A stretch of DNA of 20,086 nt from a virus: the IMG/VR virus record IMGVR_UViG_3300044638_007285, positions 1-20,086 of that record. One strand, given 5' to 3'. Below are positions 7,785-14,984 of the stretch, in pieces. The translations under genes and the position numbers were made by a program. The notes beneath the pieces are model-generated. The model was not told the DNA's origin and did no database searches. It saw nothing but the letters and a program-made list of their open reading frames with translations. Numbering within the stretch: position 1 is the stretch's first letter; the number at the start of each line of letters is the position of its first letter.

Positions 7785-8162
7785 TTAGAAGTTGACTACT
7801 TCACTCTCTTCTGCCTGAGACTTGGCTGCCTTACTTAGCTTAGTAATCTTTGAGAAGTTGTTTACTCTTACTTTTAGACTACTATGCTTAACGCCGTCTT
7901 TCTCCCAGGTGTCATTCCTAAGTGATCCTTCCACTAATACCAAATCGCCCTTCTGGAAAGACGACCCGATGATCTCTGCTCCAGTGTCCCATGCTTCACA
8001 ATTAATGAAAGATGCAACCTTGTCCTTTTCTCCATTTGCCTTTGTGTATTCGCGAGAAACTGCAACAGTAAAATTTACTACCGAAGTTTGCTTTCCTCCA
8101 GTATTGACTACGCGAAGTTCTGGATCACGAGCAAGGTTTCCTCTTAGAATTGTAATATTCAT
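7785..8162 (-). CDS. ssb: Single-stranded DNA-binding protein
   Basis: This is a 125-aa bacterial-type SSB. It begins MNITILRGNLARDPELRVV, the typical first OB-fold strands, then VVNFTVAVSREYT, FINCEAWDTGAEII and KGDLVLVEGSLRNDTW, all diagnostic of the family. After residue 105 comes a short linker and an acidic tail, EESEVVNF. It ends in Phe like the partner-binding DDDIPF tail of bacterial SSBs but is less acidic and lacks the Pro. It would coat single-stranded DNA at the phage fork and recruit replication and recombination proteins. The start has an AAGGAG site 8 nt upstream. The gene sits between a good sigma70-like promoter and a strong terminator, so it can be expressed apart from its neighbours. 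At 125 residues it is shorter than E. coli SSB, mainly because the linker is reduced. Confidence 0.95.
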   Translation of the reverse strand: MNITILRGNLARDPELRVVNTGGKQTSVVNFTVAVSREYTKANGEKDKVASFINCEAWDTGAEIIGSSFQKGDLVLVEGSLRNDTWEKDGVKHSSLKVRVNNFSKITKLSKAAKSQAEESEVVNF

Positions 8163-8211
8163 TCAATGTTCTCCTTAGTTCAGTTCAAAAAGTAATCAGA
8201 CACAACACAGT

Positions 8212-8240
8212 ATAATACTAGAGGGGTGGCAGAAAGTCAA
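8212..8240 (-). promoter_or_regulatory. Sigma70-like promoter for ssb
   Basis: On the minus strand, TTGACT (8240-8235) and TATTAT (8217-8212) are separated by exactly 17 nt, matching the -35 and -10 consensus at 5 of 6 positions each. The transcript would start near 8205, about 43 nt before the ssb ATG, leaving room for the AAGGAG site. The -35 box overlaps the stop codon of the upstream polymerase gene. It is read by eye, with no experimental support. Confidence 0.7.
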
Positions 8241-9856
8241 GATTTTGGAATAAAACATTTTTCTACCACAAAGGCATCTTTGTTTTTGGTTTTGTTGCCG
8301 ACGAATATCAATATATTCCTTTCGAATAAATAGTGCTTGTATTCGGTCCACTTTTCTGGAAAAAAGACAACAGAGTCTAACATGCCACTATTGTCTTCGA
8401 CACTAACAAATGCCATTTCCTGTCCAGGATTTTTACCTTTTTTAGTTTTTACGATATTAATATTGGTAATTTCACCAGCCAGAATAATATTTTTGTCTAT
8501 ATAGGTATTCTTATATGCCTTACAATCCATGTTGGTCATACTGATGTCGTATGTGTCTAGCTTAGAACAGGTTATAGATGTTCCCAGCAAACCACTCTCT
8601 GTATCAGATAACCATTCTATCTTATCTATTAGAGAATATGGTGGATTGTCTATTGACTTAATTAAATTGATTACAATGTCTTTCCTGTTTTTATTTAGTT
8701 TACCGATTTCTGTTAGTCTTATAATATTGTTTTTGAGCGTCTCTTGAGGAACCATAATCTTGTCAAATTGCTCTAGCTCTTTTTGTGTTAAATTACTTAA
8801 TAGTTCATATTCAAATAACATTTGGGTTCTGTTTTTCTTAAAGAAGTCGAATGCCCCAGCAGATATAAGAGCTTTTGCTGCCGTAGAATTAATCTTCATT
8901 AAAATCTTAGTTGTTGTTTCCAACCAAGACAAAGAGGTCACATCAAGAGGTTCTGTAATCTCCAGAATCTTTTTATAGACAGAAGCTCCAACACCTTTAA
9001 TATCAGTTAATCCAAAGTATATGTTCTTGTCTTTGATTGTAAAAAACTCATTAAGATTTCTAAAATCAGGAATATAAATATTTATATCCATCTCATTAGC
9101 GTTTCTTATTAGTTCTTTTATCTCTTGCTGAGGATCAATTTTATCTTTAGCAAATCTTAAATATGACGCAAAAAATACTCTAGGAAAATGAGCTTTAGCA
9201 TATGCTGATAAGTAGCCATTAATGGCATATGATACGGCATGTGACTTGTTGAAGCTATATCTTTGGCTTTTTTCGATCCAACTAAAAATCTCTTCTGCCT
9301 GATTTTCTGAAACTATTTGCTTGTTTTTTGTTCCTTCTAGGAACTTAGATTTAACCTTAGCCATTTCTTCTGGCTTCTTTTTTCCAATGGCTTTTCTAAG
9401 CATGTCTGCTTCTTTTAAATCAAAACCAGCTATTGTTTGAGCAATTTCCATAGCCTGTTCTTGATAGATCATCTCACCGTAAGTTGTTCTGAGTACAGAC
9501 TCTAAACTAGGATGAAAGTAATCTACACTTTCCTGTCCATTTTTTTTATCGATATAGTGATTTGAAACGCTCTTTCCTTCTCTAATAGCTTCCAAACATC
9601 CCGGTCTCAAGATACTGATTAGAGCAGAAAGCTGTTCTATATTTTCTGGCTTGAGTTTCTTGGCCATAGATTGACCCAATCTAGACTCCAACTGAAAACA
9701 GCCTTTAGTATTACCCTCAGATATTAAATCCCAGGTTTTAGAACAGTTAAGGTCTATATCTTCGATTTTTGGAGAGAAAGATACAGAAATTGCTCCATCA
9801 GAAGTTTTCTGTACTGGGAATTTACATCCACACTCGAAAGTTAAATATTCTGACAT
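8237..9856 (-). CDS. dnaE: DNA polymerase III alpha subunit, C-terminal half (fingers, HhH, OB)
   Basis: The 539-aa protein is the second half of a bacterial-type replicative polymerase. From residue 35 it matches DnaE from just after the palm: KTWDLISEGNTKGCFQLES, LKPENIEQLSALISILRPGC, IYQEQAMEIAQTIAGF, ADMLRKAIGKKKPEEM and RYSFNKSHAVSYA (fingers). An HhH region follows (YFGLTDIKGVGASVYKKI) and then an OB fold near 455-510 (NIILAGEITNINIV). It carries no catalytic Asp and would need the N half at 10778-12643 for activity. The first 30 residues (FECGCKFPV...) have no match in ordinary DnaE and may be a small added cap. No intein sequence is present. The C-terminal tau-binding domain of host DnaE seems to be missing. 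It starts 2 nt after the exonuclease stop; AAAGGA lies 14 nt upstream. Confidence 0.92.
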   Translation of the reverse strand: MSEYLTFECGCKFPVQKTSDGAISVSFSPKIEDIDLNCSKTWDLISEGNTKGCFQLESRLGQSMAKKLKPENIEQLSALISILRPGCLEAIREGKSVSNHYIDKKNGQESVDYFHPSLESVLRTTYGEMIYQEQAMEIAQTIAGFDLKEADMLRKAIGKKKPEEMAKVKSKFLEGTKNKQIVSENQAEEIFSWIEKSQRYSFNKSHAVSYAINGYLSAYAKAHFPRVFFASYLRFAKDKIDPQQEIKELIRNANEMDINIYIPDFRNLNEFFTIKDKNIYFGLTDIKGVGASVYKKILEITEPLDVTSLSWLETTTKILMKINSTAAKALISAGAFDFFKKNRTQMLFEYELLSNLTQKELEQFDKIMVPQETLKNNIIRLTEIGKLNKNRKDIVINLIKSIDNPPYSLIDKIEWLSDTESGLLGTSITCSKLDTYDISMTNMDCKAYKNTYIDKNIILAGEITNINIVKTKKGKNPGQEMAFVSVEDNSGMLDSVVFFPEKWTEYKHYLFERNILIFVGNKTKNKDAFVVEKCFIPKS

Positions 9857-9858
9857 TA

Positions 9859-10548
9859 TTAAACAAAAGATCCTTTGAACTTAATCTTGTTAGATAGGTT
9901 GCGATGTAGTCTCATAAATCTAATTAATAGTTGGGCCGTATCTTTGGTATCTTTTAATGCGTCGTGTGCCCCGTCCTTAGACATGCCAAAATATTCTCGA
10001 ACATGATCCAAGGTATAGTTTTTAAGCTCGTTATTTCCTTCGAACCAATAGAACATGACATTCATCATGTCCGCAACATCCCTAGGATAGAAAAGAGAGG
10101 TCTTGCCCTCTTTGTTTATGTTATTATATTTCGTACTTAATCTTTCTATGATTTTCATATCAAATCTATTGATATTATAACCAGCAGCAATAGGTGCTGT
10201 AAAACACGATTTTTTCTCTGATCGAGTATGATATAGCTCTAAGTAGGAAACAAATAACTTCCATCCCTGATCTTGAGGCTGATAACCGTGCCATTCTTTC
10301 AACACTTCGGCTTTTGATGTTCCTTTAACCTTGGCATGAAAGTCTAGCACATCACTGTCGTTGTAATCGTACTCTGTATTTTGCTGCAATGCTTCTGGTT
10401 TTAAACAGATGTTGAATTCTGAATCCGGTATAATTTCTAATTTATATGGATCAACCATTACAGCCGCAATTTGGACAGGACTACATTTTTCAGGATTAGC
10501 CCCATCGGTTTCAAGATCGAACACACAAAGTTTTTGATAATTAGCCAT
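9859..10548 (-). CDS. DnaQ-like DEDDh 3'-5' exonuclease
   Basis: The 229-aa protein carries all DEDDh exonuclease motifs: D11 and E13 in FDLETDG, D130 in NINRFD, and H195 with D200 in AHDALKD. These hold two metal ions for 3'-5' hydrolysis of DNA ends. Its place between the two polymerase halves points to an epsilon-like proofreading role. It is close to the size of E. coli epsilon (243 aa) but ends soon after the catalytic domain, so little C-terminal tail remains for binding alpha. About 60 residues between Exo I and Exo II (around 55-115) form a longer insertion than in DnaQ. Its ATG lies inside the last codons of the small 59-aa gene (8-nt overlap), so translation is probably coupled. RNase T-type roles are an alternative. 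Confidence 0.9.
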   Translation of the reverse strand: MANYQKLCVFDLETDGANPEKCSPVQIAAVMVDPYKLEIIPDSEFNICLKPEALQQNTEYDYNDSDVLDFHAKVKGTSKAEVLKEWHGYQPQDQGWKLFVSYLELYHTRSEKKSCFTAPIAAGYNINRFDMKIIERLSTKYNNINKEGKTSLFYPRDVADMMNVMFYWFEGNNELKNYTLDHVREYFGMSKDGAHDALKDTKDTAQLLIRFMRLHRNLSNKIKFKGSFV

Positions 10549-10720
10549 TTATATTAACCACCGTTTCTACAGATATAAATTCTTTTTGGTCTGGATTACC
10601 CACGCTCTGACAATTGACGCTACGACAGCAACTAATTCTGACGTCGGGGGTTTTGACATACTCGACACCATTTAATATAAATCTATCGCCTACAGCTATT
10701 TCTCCGAATTTCTTTTCCAT
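10541..10720 (-). CDS. Small 59-aa phage protein between the polymerase halves
   Basis: This short ORF has the best ribosome binding site of the region (AAAGGAG, 7 nt before the ATG) and overlaps the exonuclease start by 8 nt. It starts MEKKFGEIAVGDRFILNGVE, continues YVKTPDVRISCCRS and ends near FISVETVVNING. The G-D-R-F...G-Y-V-K pattern suggests a small beta-barrel-like fold, and I think small proteins of this type are common in phages. Cys 31, 32 and 37 lie on one loop. No function is known to me. The position suggests an accessory role for the polymerase or exonuclease. Coding evidence is the strong start signal and the tight overlap. Confidence 0.8.
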   Translation of the reverse strand: MEKKFGEIAVGDRFILNGVEYVKTPDVRISCCRSVNCQSVGNPDQKEFISVETVVNING

Positions 10721-10757
10721 AATAATTCTCCTTTTAAAGAAGGTTTGATATAAAGGT

Positions 10758-10775
10758 TTCTGTTTCTACACAGAA
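10758..10775 (-). other. Short inverted repeat in the leader before the 59-aa gene
   Basis: TTCTGT and ACAGAA form a perfect 6-bp inverted repeat around a 6-nt spacer (18 nt in all), in the gap between the first polymerase half and the small gene. It lies just downstream of a TATAAT sequence, where an operator or a weak transcript hairpin could act. It is not followed by a T-run, so it is not a normal terminator. It may also be chance. Confidence 0.35.
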
Positions 10776-10776
10776 G

Positions 10777-10805
10777 ATTATACACCGGCTTTCATTAGGT
10801 CAGAA
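10777..10805 (-). promoter_or_regulatory. Possible promoter before the 59-aa gene
   Basis: On the minus strand a perfect TATAAT (10782-10777) overlaps the stop codon of the upstream polymerase half. At a 17-nt spacing the -35 position holds TTCTGA, which matches the consensus poorly (3 of 6), and there is no extended -10 TG. It could drive the small gene, exonuclease and second polymerase half separately, perhaps with an activator. Confidence 0.35.
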
Positions 10806-12643
10806 ATAAGCATAATTTTATCCAATAACGCTATGCCTAAAATATCGAACTTAATAACTCCGATGGCTTCTAAGTCTTGCATTTCCATTCCAGCGATACA
10901 TTGTTTGTTTTTTGAATCGTAAACCATAGGACAAACGGCACTCAATTCCTGGCTACTGATGACAACGCCAGCAGCGTGTTTAGATTGATTAGCTTTAGTT
11001 CCCTCTAAGCGTATAGCCTGTTCAAATCTTTTTGCCAGCGGACCAGACAAAGCACCATCCTCATCAATATAACACCATTCCTTGAGGTTGTCAACATTGT
11101 TTTCTAGTGCCCAGCGAATAATCGATGCTTCTCCCGTATCTTCTTTCATTTCCTGTAGTTCGTCTGCTATCTTAGCTTCGTCTGGAATAAATTTTGTAAT
11201 ACGATTCATTTCGTCGAATGTAACATTGCCATAGACCCTTAATACTTCCTTAAGTGCTCCTCTTCCTTTCATGGTATTGAAAGTAATCATTTGAGACACC
11301 TTGCTTGAACCATACTTGTTTTTAATATAGCTGATAATCTCTTCTCTTTTATCAATAGGAACGTCTACGTCAATATCTGGCATGGAGATGCGATCTTGGG
11401 TATTTCTACCAGCATTATAAAATCTTTCAAAAATCAAATTATATTTCATTGGATCAATAGACGTAATACCTATTAAAAACGACACCAAGCATCCGGCAGC
11501 GGATCCTCTGCCAGGGCCGGGTAGCCAATGCTCATGTCTAACCTTATTTACAATATCCCCCACTATTAAAAAGTAGCTAGATAATCCAGCACCCTGTAAT
11601 ATTTCTAGTTCATACTTAATTCTATCTACATAAGACTGTTGTAGTTCTTTATCTATATTATTTGCTATTTTTTCTTTCCATCCTTTTCTGCATAGCTCTC
11701 TCAAATATGCGTCTGGGTTCATACCACCAGGACACTCAAAAGGAGGTAACATGGGTTTGTGTAGTATGTCATAATTATCACATAAGCCGTCTACATATAG
11801 TGTATTTTCTATTTCTTCTTCTGTGTGTAGCTCTGCTATTTCTTCTGGAGACAAGATATGAAAGTTGTCAGACCTAAAGAAACAACCCATGGGAACATCT
11901 TGTCCATTTAAGATTTTCTTATTAATATCTGTTAGTGTTATTTTTAGATTACTACACAACAATATTCTTTGGTCTACAGAATCTTCTTTCTCGCAATAAT
12001 GAGCATCTGGAGTACAAATAACTCTAGTGTTGGTTAATTTGCCTAGTCTGCGTATAGTTTCCGTTAATTCAATTTGTTCTGGTGTGAATTCTCTGTCCAT
12101 TAGTTGTGCTTCCAGAAAATAATTTTCAGCACCAAAAACATCCTTCATCAAGCCGATGTGTTCTGTACCTATTTTAATGGCATCGTCTCTGTCTTTTGTT
12201 ATGGCATCAGCTAAACAAGAACCCAAATGTCCAGAAAAGCCAAGAATATTGCCTTTCAATAAGCCTCTTAATTTGTCAAAGCTAATTCTCGGCTTATGAT
12301 AAAAATTGTCTGGTTTATTACACTCAGAAATAATGGCTATAAGATCATTCCATCCACTTAGGTTTTTAGCCAATAATATGAAATGACTTAAGGAACTATT
12401 TTCTTTAGTCTTAATATGAGAATCTTGTTCACTTACATAAATCTCGCAGCCCAAAATAGGCTTTATTCCTTTAGACTTCATTGCCTGAAAGAATTGAACA
12501 GAACCAGCTATTGTGCCATGGTCCGTTAAAGCACAAGATTTAACACCGATTTTTGAACATCTTTCAGCCATTTTAACAGGCTTGCTGAGGCCATCCAATA
12601 GACTGTAGTGAGAGTGTGCATGAAGTGGAACGTAGTTTTTCAT
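10778..12643 (-). CDS. dnaE: DNA polymerase III alpha subunit, N-terminal half (PHP and palm)
   Basis: The 621-aa protein is the first half of a DnaE-type polymerase. Residues 1-270 are a PHP domain that keeps apparent metal ligands: H8 and H10 (HAHSHYS), D41-H42, E67, H87, D213 and H215 (PDAHY). The palm begins about 340, with PGPGRGSAAGCLVSFLIGIT at 375-394 and MPDIDVDV, whose D425 and D427 correspond to the E. coli catalytic pair. D600 in KFDILGI is the third catalytic Asp. The protein stops 21 residues later, at the palm-fingers border, so it holds all catalytic Asp but none of the fingers and must pair with the C half. The two halves total 1160 residues, about the size of E. coli DnaE. 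The ATG overlaps the upstream nuclease stop (ATGA), with an AGGA site 8 nt upstream. Confidence 0.93.
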   Translation of the reverse strand: MKNYVPLHAHSHYSLLDGLSKPVKMAERCSKIGVKSCALTDHGTIAGSVQFFQAMKSKGIKPILGCEIYVSEQDSHIKTKENSSLSHFILLAKNLSGWNDLIAIISECNKPDNFYHKPRISFDKLRGLLKGNILGFSGHLGSCLADAITKDRDDAIKIGTEHIGLMKDVFGAENYFLEAQLMDREFTPEQIELTETIRRLGKLTNTRVICTPDAHYCEKEDSVDQRILLCSNLKITLTDINKKILNGQDVPMGCFFRSDNFHILSPEEIAELHTEEEIENTLYVDGLCDNYDILHKPMLPPFECPGGMNPDAYLRELCRKGWKEKIANNIDKELQQSYVDRIKYELEILQGAGLSSYFLIVGDIVNKVRHEHWLPGPGRGSAAGCLVSFLIGITSIDPMKYNLIFERFYNAGRNTQDRISMPDIDVDVPIDKREEIISYIKNKYGSSKVSQMITFNTMKGRGALKEVLRVYGNVTFDEMNRITKFIPDEAKIADELQEMKEDTGEASIIRWALENNVDNLKEWCYIDEDGALSGPLAKRFEQAIRLEGTKANQSKHAAGVVISSQELSAVCPMVYDSKNKQCIAGMEMQDLEAIGVIKFDILGIALLDKIMLISDLMKAGV

Positions 12644-13683
12644 TCTGTGCTTCCTGGCGCCTTATATTTTCCAAAGGAGTGATTCTGGTTTTTGTACTGT
12701 TCTACCACAACATTCATTCCGTGCAAGTCGATATCATGTTTGACTTGTTCGCATTTGGTCATAGTTGAGCCCATACTGCATGTATGGTTTTCTCTATATT
12801 CTATCTGTGGCGTTATGTGGGTATTATCAAATGTTGTTTTTCCAAAATGACATAATTTTGTACACATCCAGCTTTTATTTAATCTGGGCTTTCTTGTGTT
12901 CTTTACTATCTCAAATTTTTGACGAAGCATTTCTTCTGTCTTTGGTAAATCAGACTTATCAAAACATATAGAAAATGGACCACCGTCATTGATGAAGTAG
13001 ATAGAAAAAATAATATGATCTATATTAGGATATAAATGACTAATAGCATAATGATAAATTCTAAGCTGCGGATCTTGCTCTAGTTTTTCTTGGGTTTTTT
13101 CTTTGCCTGTGGCCCAGTCTAATCTTCTTCCTGTTTTCCAGTCTACAATTTCTATTGTATTATCGCCAACCAGAGTTATAAGATCTATCGTTCCTTTGAT
13201 GGCTAGGTTGCCCTCCAGCTTGCCGTCTGGAGTGTCATATGAGTATGCTGACCAGGGTTTTTTAATTTCTATGTCAAAGTGCTGCTCTGGACATAGAATG
13301 TGTCTGTTTCTTGGGTCGAACATACCACCATTAAATTCAATAGCTTTATATACCCATGCATGACAGTCTTTGTAGTCCTTTAAAGCCCACTTGTGATGGG
13401 AGTTAGCTTCTGTATAATACTTATAGACTTTTTCAATTAATGTATTTAGACTATATGTAGATATATCTAGCTTTCCAATAACATCATCATCTATGGTATT
13501 AATACCGTCCTGTTCCGCCTTTTTAATAACGGCCAGAATTTCTAGAACCTTATGAACAATTGTTCCTTTATCGGCTTTTTGTCCTGATGGACCACGATAA
13601 CCTAAAACGTATTCAAGAAAATATTGCTGCTCGCAGAGACTGTGGGTGTTGTAAGAAGAACTTCTAAAGTAGGTCACTATCAT
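12640..13683 (-). CDS. PD-(D/E)XK nuclease, Cas4/RecB/AddB-like, with probable Fe-S cluster
   Basis: The 347-aa protein shows the RecB/Cas4 nuclease order: H44 in GTIVHKVLE, D167 in GTIDLI, D181 and K183 in EIVDWKTG, and a QxxxY-like motif in QDPQLRIY around 203-210. C17 (SLCEQQYFLEY), C274, C278 and one or both of C302 and C311 match the one-plus-three cysteine pattern that holds a 4Fe-4S cluster in AddB and Cas4. It would be a single-strand-directed exo- or endonuclease acting on fork or recombination intermediates, in keeping with its position between the nucleotide kinase and polymerase genes. There is no helicase domain. The start has no clear Shine-Dalgarno site and lies 20 nt inside the HNH gene, so it relies on coupled translation. 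It is unlikely to be a CRISPR protein, since no array or other cas gene is near. Confidence 0.85.
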   Translation of the reverse strand: MIVTYFRSSSYNTHSLCEQQYFLEYVLGYRGPSGQKADKGTIVHKVLEILAVIKKAEQDGINTIDDDVIGKLDISTYSLNTLIEKVYKYYTEANSHHKWALKDYKDCHAWVYKAIEFNGGMFDPRNRHILCPEQHFDIEIKKPWSAYSYDTPDGKLEGNLAIKGTIDLITLVGDNTIEIVDWKTGRRLDWATGKEKTQEKLEQDPQLRIYHYAISHLYPNIDHIIFSIYFINDGGPFSICFDKSDLPKTEEMLRQKFEIVKNTRKPRLNKSWMCTKLCHFGKTTFDNTHITPQIEYRENHTCSMGSTMTKCEQVKHDIDLHGMNVVVEQYKNQNHSFGKYKAPGSTE

Positions 13684-14197
13684 AATTTTTGGTCACCATT
13701 CTACATAAGTTGATAAATTCGTCATCAGACATATTCATTTTCATAGTATTTATTTGTTTGTGTACCCATTGTACATTGCCAACAATATAACCCTTATTGG
13801 AATCTACTCTGTCCAACGATGCGGTAATTTGGGTTTTAGATCTAGCTCCCCATGCTTTTGGAAAAACTATCTCAATTCCAGACAGTGCGCATTTTCTATT
13901 CTGTTTTAAAAACAACCTCCATAAATATTTACCGTTTAAATTGAATTTTAAATTTTTCCTATTTGCTCTCTCTTTTAGTAAATAAAGATACGATTGATGT
14001 ATTTCTCCAAATTTCTTTGTTTTTTTACAAGGTTTGCCTTCTCTAGAATTGGGTTTTATGTTGTACTTTTTAAGTAATCTAAATATTATTGTCTTGGATT
14101 TAATATTTAATTCTTTACAAATGTCATCAGCACTTTTTTGTTGTTTTACATAGTGTTCTTCTAGATATTCCTTAGATATATCATATATTTTTTTCAT
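13664..14197 (-). CDS. HNH endonuclease with N-terminal HTH (homing-type)
   Basis: The 177-aa protein has an N-terminal helix-turn-helix (residues 8-50, YVKQQKSADDICKELNIK). The C-terminal nuclease is of the HNH type found in phage free-standing endonucleases: CALSGIEI (103-110), ASLDRVDSNKGYIVGNVQW (126-144) and INTMK. D129, N141 and H146 are the likely catalytic or metal residues, with Asp at the first His position as in this subgroup. Its HTH resembles that of the EDxHD nuclease at 388-1188. A good AAGGAG site lies 8 nt before the ATG. The gene is inserted between the nucleotide kinase and the Cas4-like nuclease, overlapping the latter by 20 nt. The likely role is site-specific cleavage that spreads its own gene; the target is unknown. 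Confidence 0.88.
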   Translation of the reverse strand: MKKIYDISKEYLEEHYVKQQKSADDICKELNIKSKTIIFRLLKKYNIKPNSREGKPCKKTKKFGEIHQSYLYLLKERANRKNLKFNLNGKYLWRLFLKQNRKCALSGIEIVFPKAWGARSKTQITASLDRVDSNKGYIVGNVQWVHKQINTMKMNMSDDEFINLCRMVTKNYDSDLL

Positions 14198-14255
14198 CGA
14201 TAAAACTCCTTATGTGTACTAATTAATATACACCAGGTATTTTATCGGCACATAT

Positions 14256-14981
14256 TTATAATGGTAGAGTCTCCTGTAAAAATTTTTGAATATCCGTACA
14301 CTGATCATATATGCTCATTTCGTCATTATTGCATACATAATCAAAATTAGACCAATCATAATTAGATTCATCTAATATTGTTTCGCTTAGATGATCGGAA
14401 CGAAACGGATTGCGAGTCAGCCTCATGACTAAACCCCCAGCATCTTTAATGCTAGATACTTCGTTAGGGAATCTACAGTCAGTAATTAGGGCTATTTGAG
14501 GTTTTTCTTTTTGAATTCTATTAATAGTCGCAGAAACCCAGACATCTGATTTCATTTTACGAAAAATATCGGTGCCGACATATTGCATAATGTCTCTAGC
14601 CGACATTCTATTAGTTGAGTCGGGCCAAGTCAAATCTGTTAATGCATTTTTCTCATCGTCAGACCCATAACATTGTTCATAGGTTAAACCCAGAATATTC
14701 ATGCAAATATCTTGTTTTAAAGGGTCCGCAAAACTATAAATTTTGACATGGGGATCCAAAACCTCATGTAGTTTCTGAATCATATAGTCATTGCTCTTCA
14801 CAAAAACATCTAAAATACCAGCATAATTACTATCTCCAAACAAATCTGAAACAACTATTCTTCCTTCAGCGTCTATATCTATCTTATGAGATATTCCTAA
14901 TTCAGCTAGTTTTGAAGAAACAATAAAGTTTCCTGTTGTGCTTTTGCCAGACTGTTTGCGGCCAGAAATTCCTAAAATCAT
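14256..14981 (-). CDS. Deoxynucleoside monophosphate kinase (T4 gp1-like)
   Basis: The 241-aa protein opens MILGISGRKQSGKSTTGNF with a P-loop at residues 7-15, as in phage dNMP kinases. Further markers are IYSFADPLKQDICMNILGL, WPDSTNRMSARDIMQYVGTD (substrate region) and IALITDCRFPNEVSSIKDAGGLVMRLTR (Walker B-like strand and following helix). These features and the length match T4 gp1. It phosphorylates dNMPs to dNDPs to feed replication. It starts 3 nt after the primase stop; a weak AAAGTG is the only possible ribosome binding site. The 58-nt gap after it, before the HNH gene, contains only the HNH ribosome binding site and a short GTGTA/TACAC inverted repeat. The family call is firm; which dNMPs it prefers cannot be read. 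Confidence 0.88.
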   Translation of the reverse strand: MILGISGRKQSGKSTTGNFIVSSKLAELGISHKIDIDAEGRIVVSDLFGDSNYAGILDVFVKSNDYMIQKLHEVLDPHVKIYSFADPLKQDICMNILGLTYEQCYGSDDEKNALTDLTWPDSTNRMSARDIMQYVGTDIFRKMKSDVWVSATINRIQKEKPQIALITDCRFPNEVSSIKDAGGLVMRLTRNPFRSDHLSETILDESNYDWSNFDYVCNNDEMSIYDQCTDIQKFLQETLPL

Positions 14982-14984
14982 ATT

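Noticed and set aside
7822-8178. 118-aa plus-strand ORF antisense to ssb
   Set aside because: It mirrors the well-supported SSB coding strand, has no family features and would be the only plus-strand gene.
8237-12643. Split intein joining the two DnaE halves
   Set aside because: Neither the end of the N half nor the start of the C half has intein sequence (no terminal His-Asn, no Cys/Ser/Thr splice junction), and the known cyanobacterial DnaE split site (FNKSH) is intact in the C half.
12640-13683. Cas4 of a CRISPR-Cas system
   Set aside because: No regularly spaced repeats and no cas1, cas2 or effector genes in the window; the neighbours are replication genes.
13664-13699. GTGACC repeated near the end of the HNH gene as an insertion scar
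   Set aside because: Both copies lie at the same end of the HNH gene and only 6 bases match, so it does not bracket the gene.
14198-14255. Operator from the GTGTA/TACAC inverted repeat before the HNH gene
   Set aside because: Only 5 bp with a 10-nt spacer in AT-rich DNA; easily chance and without a promoter next to it.
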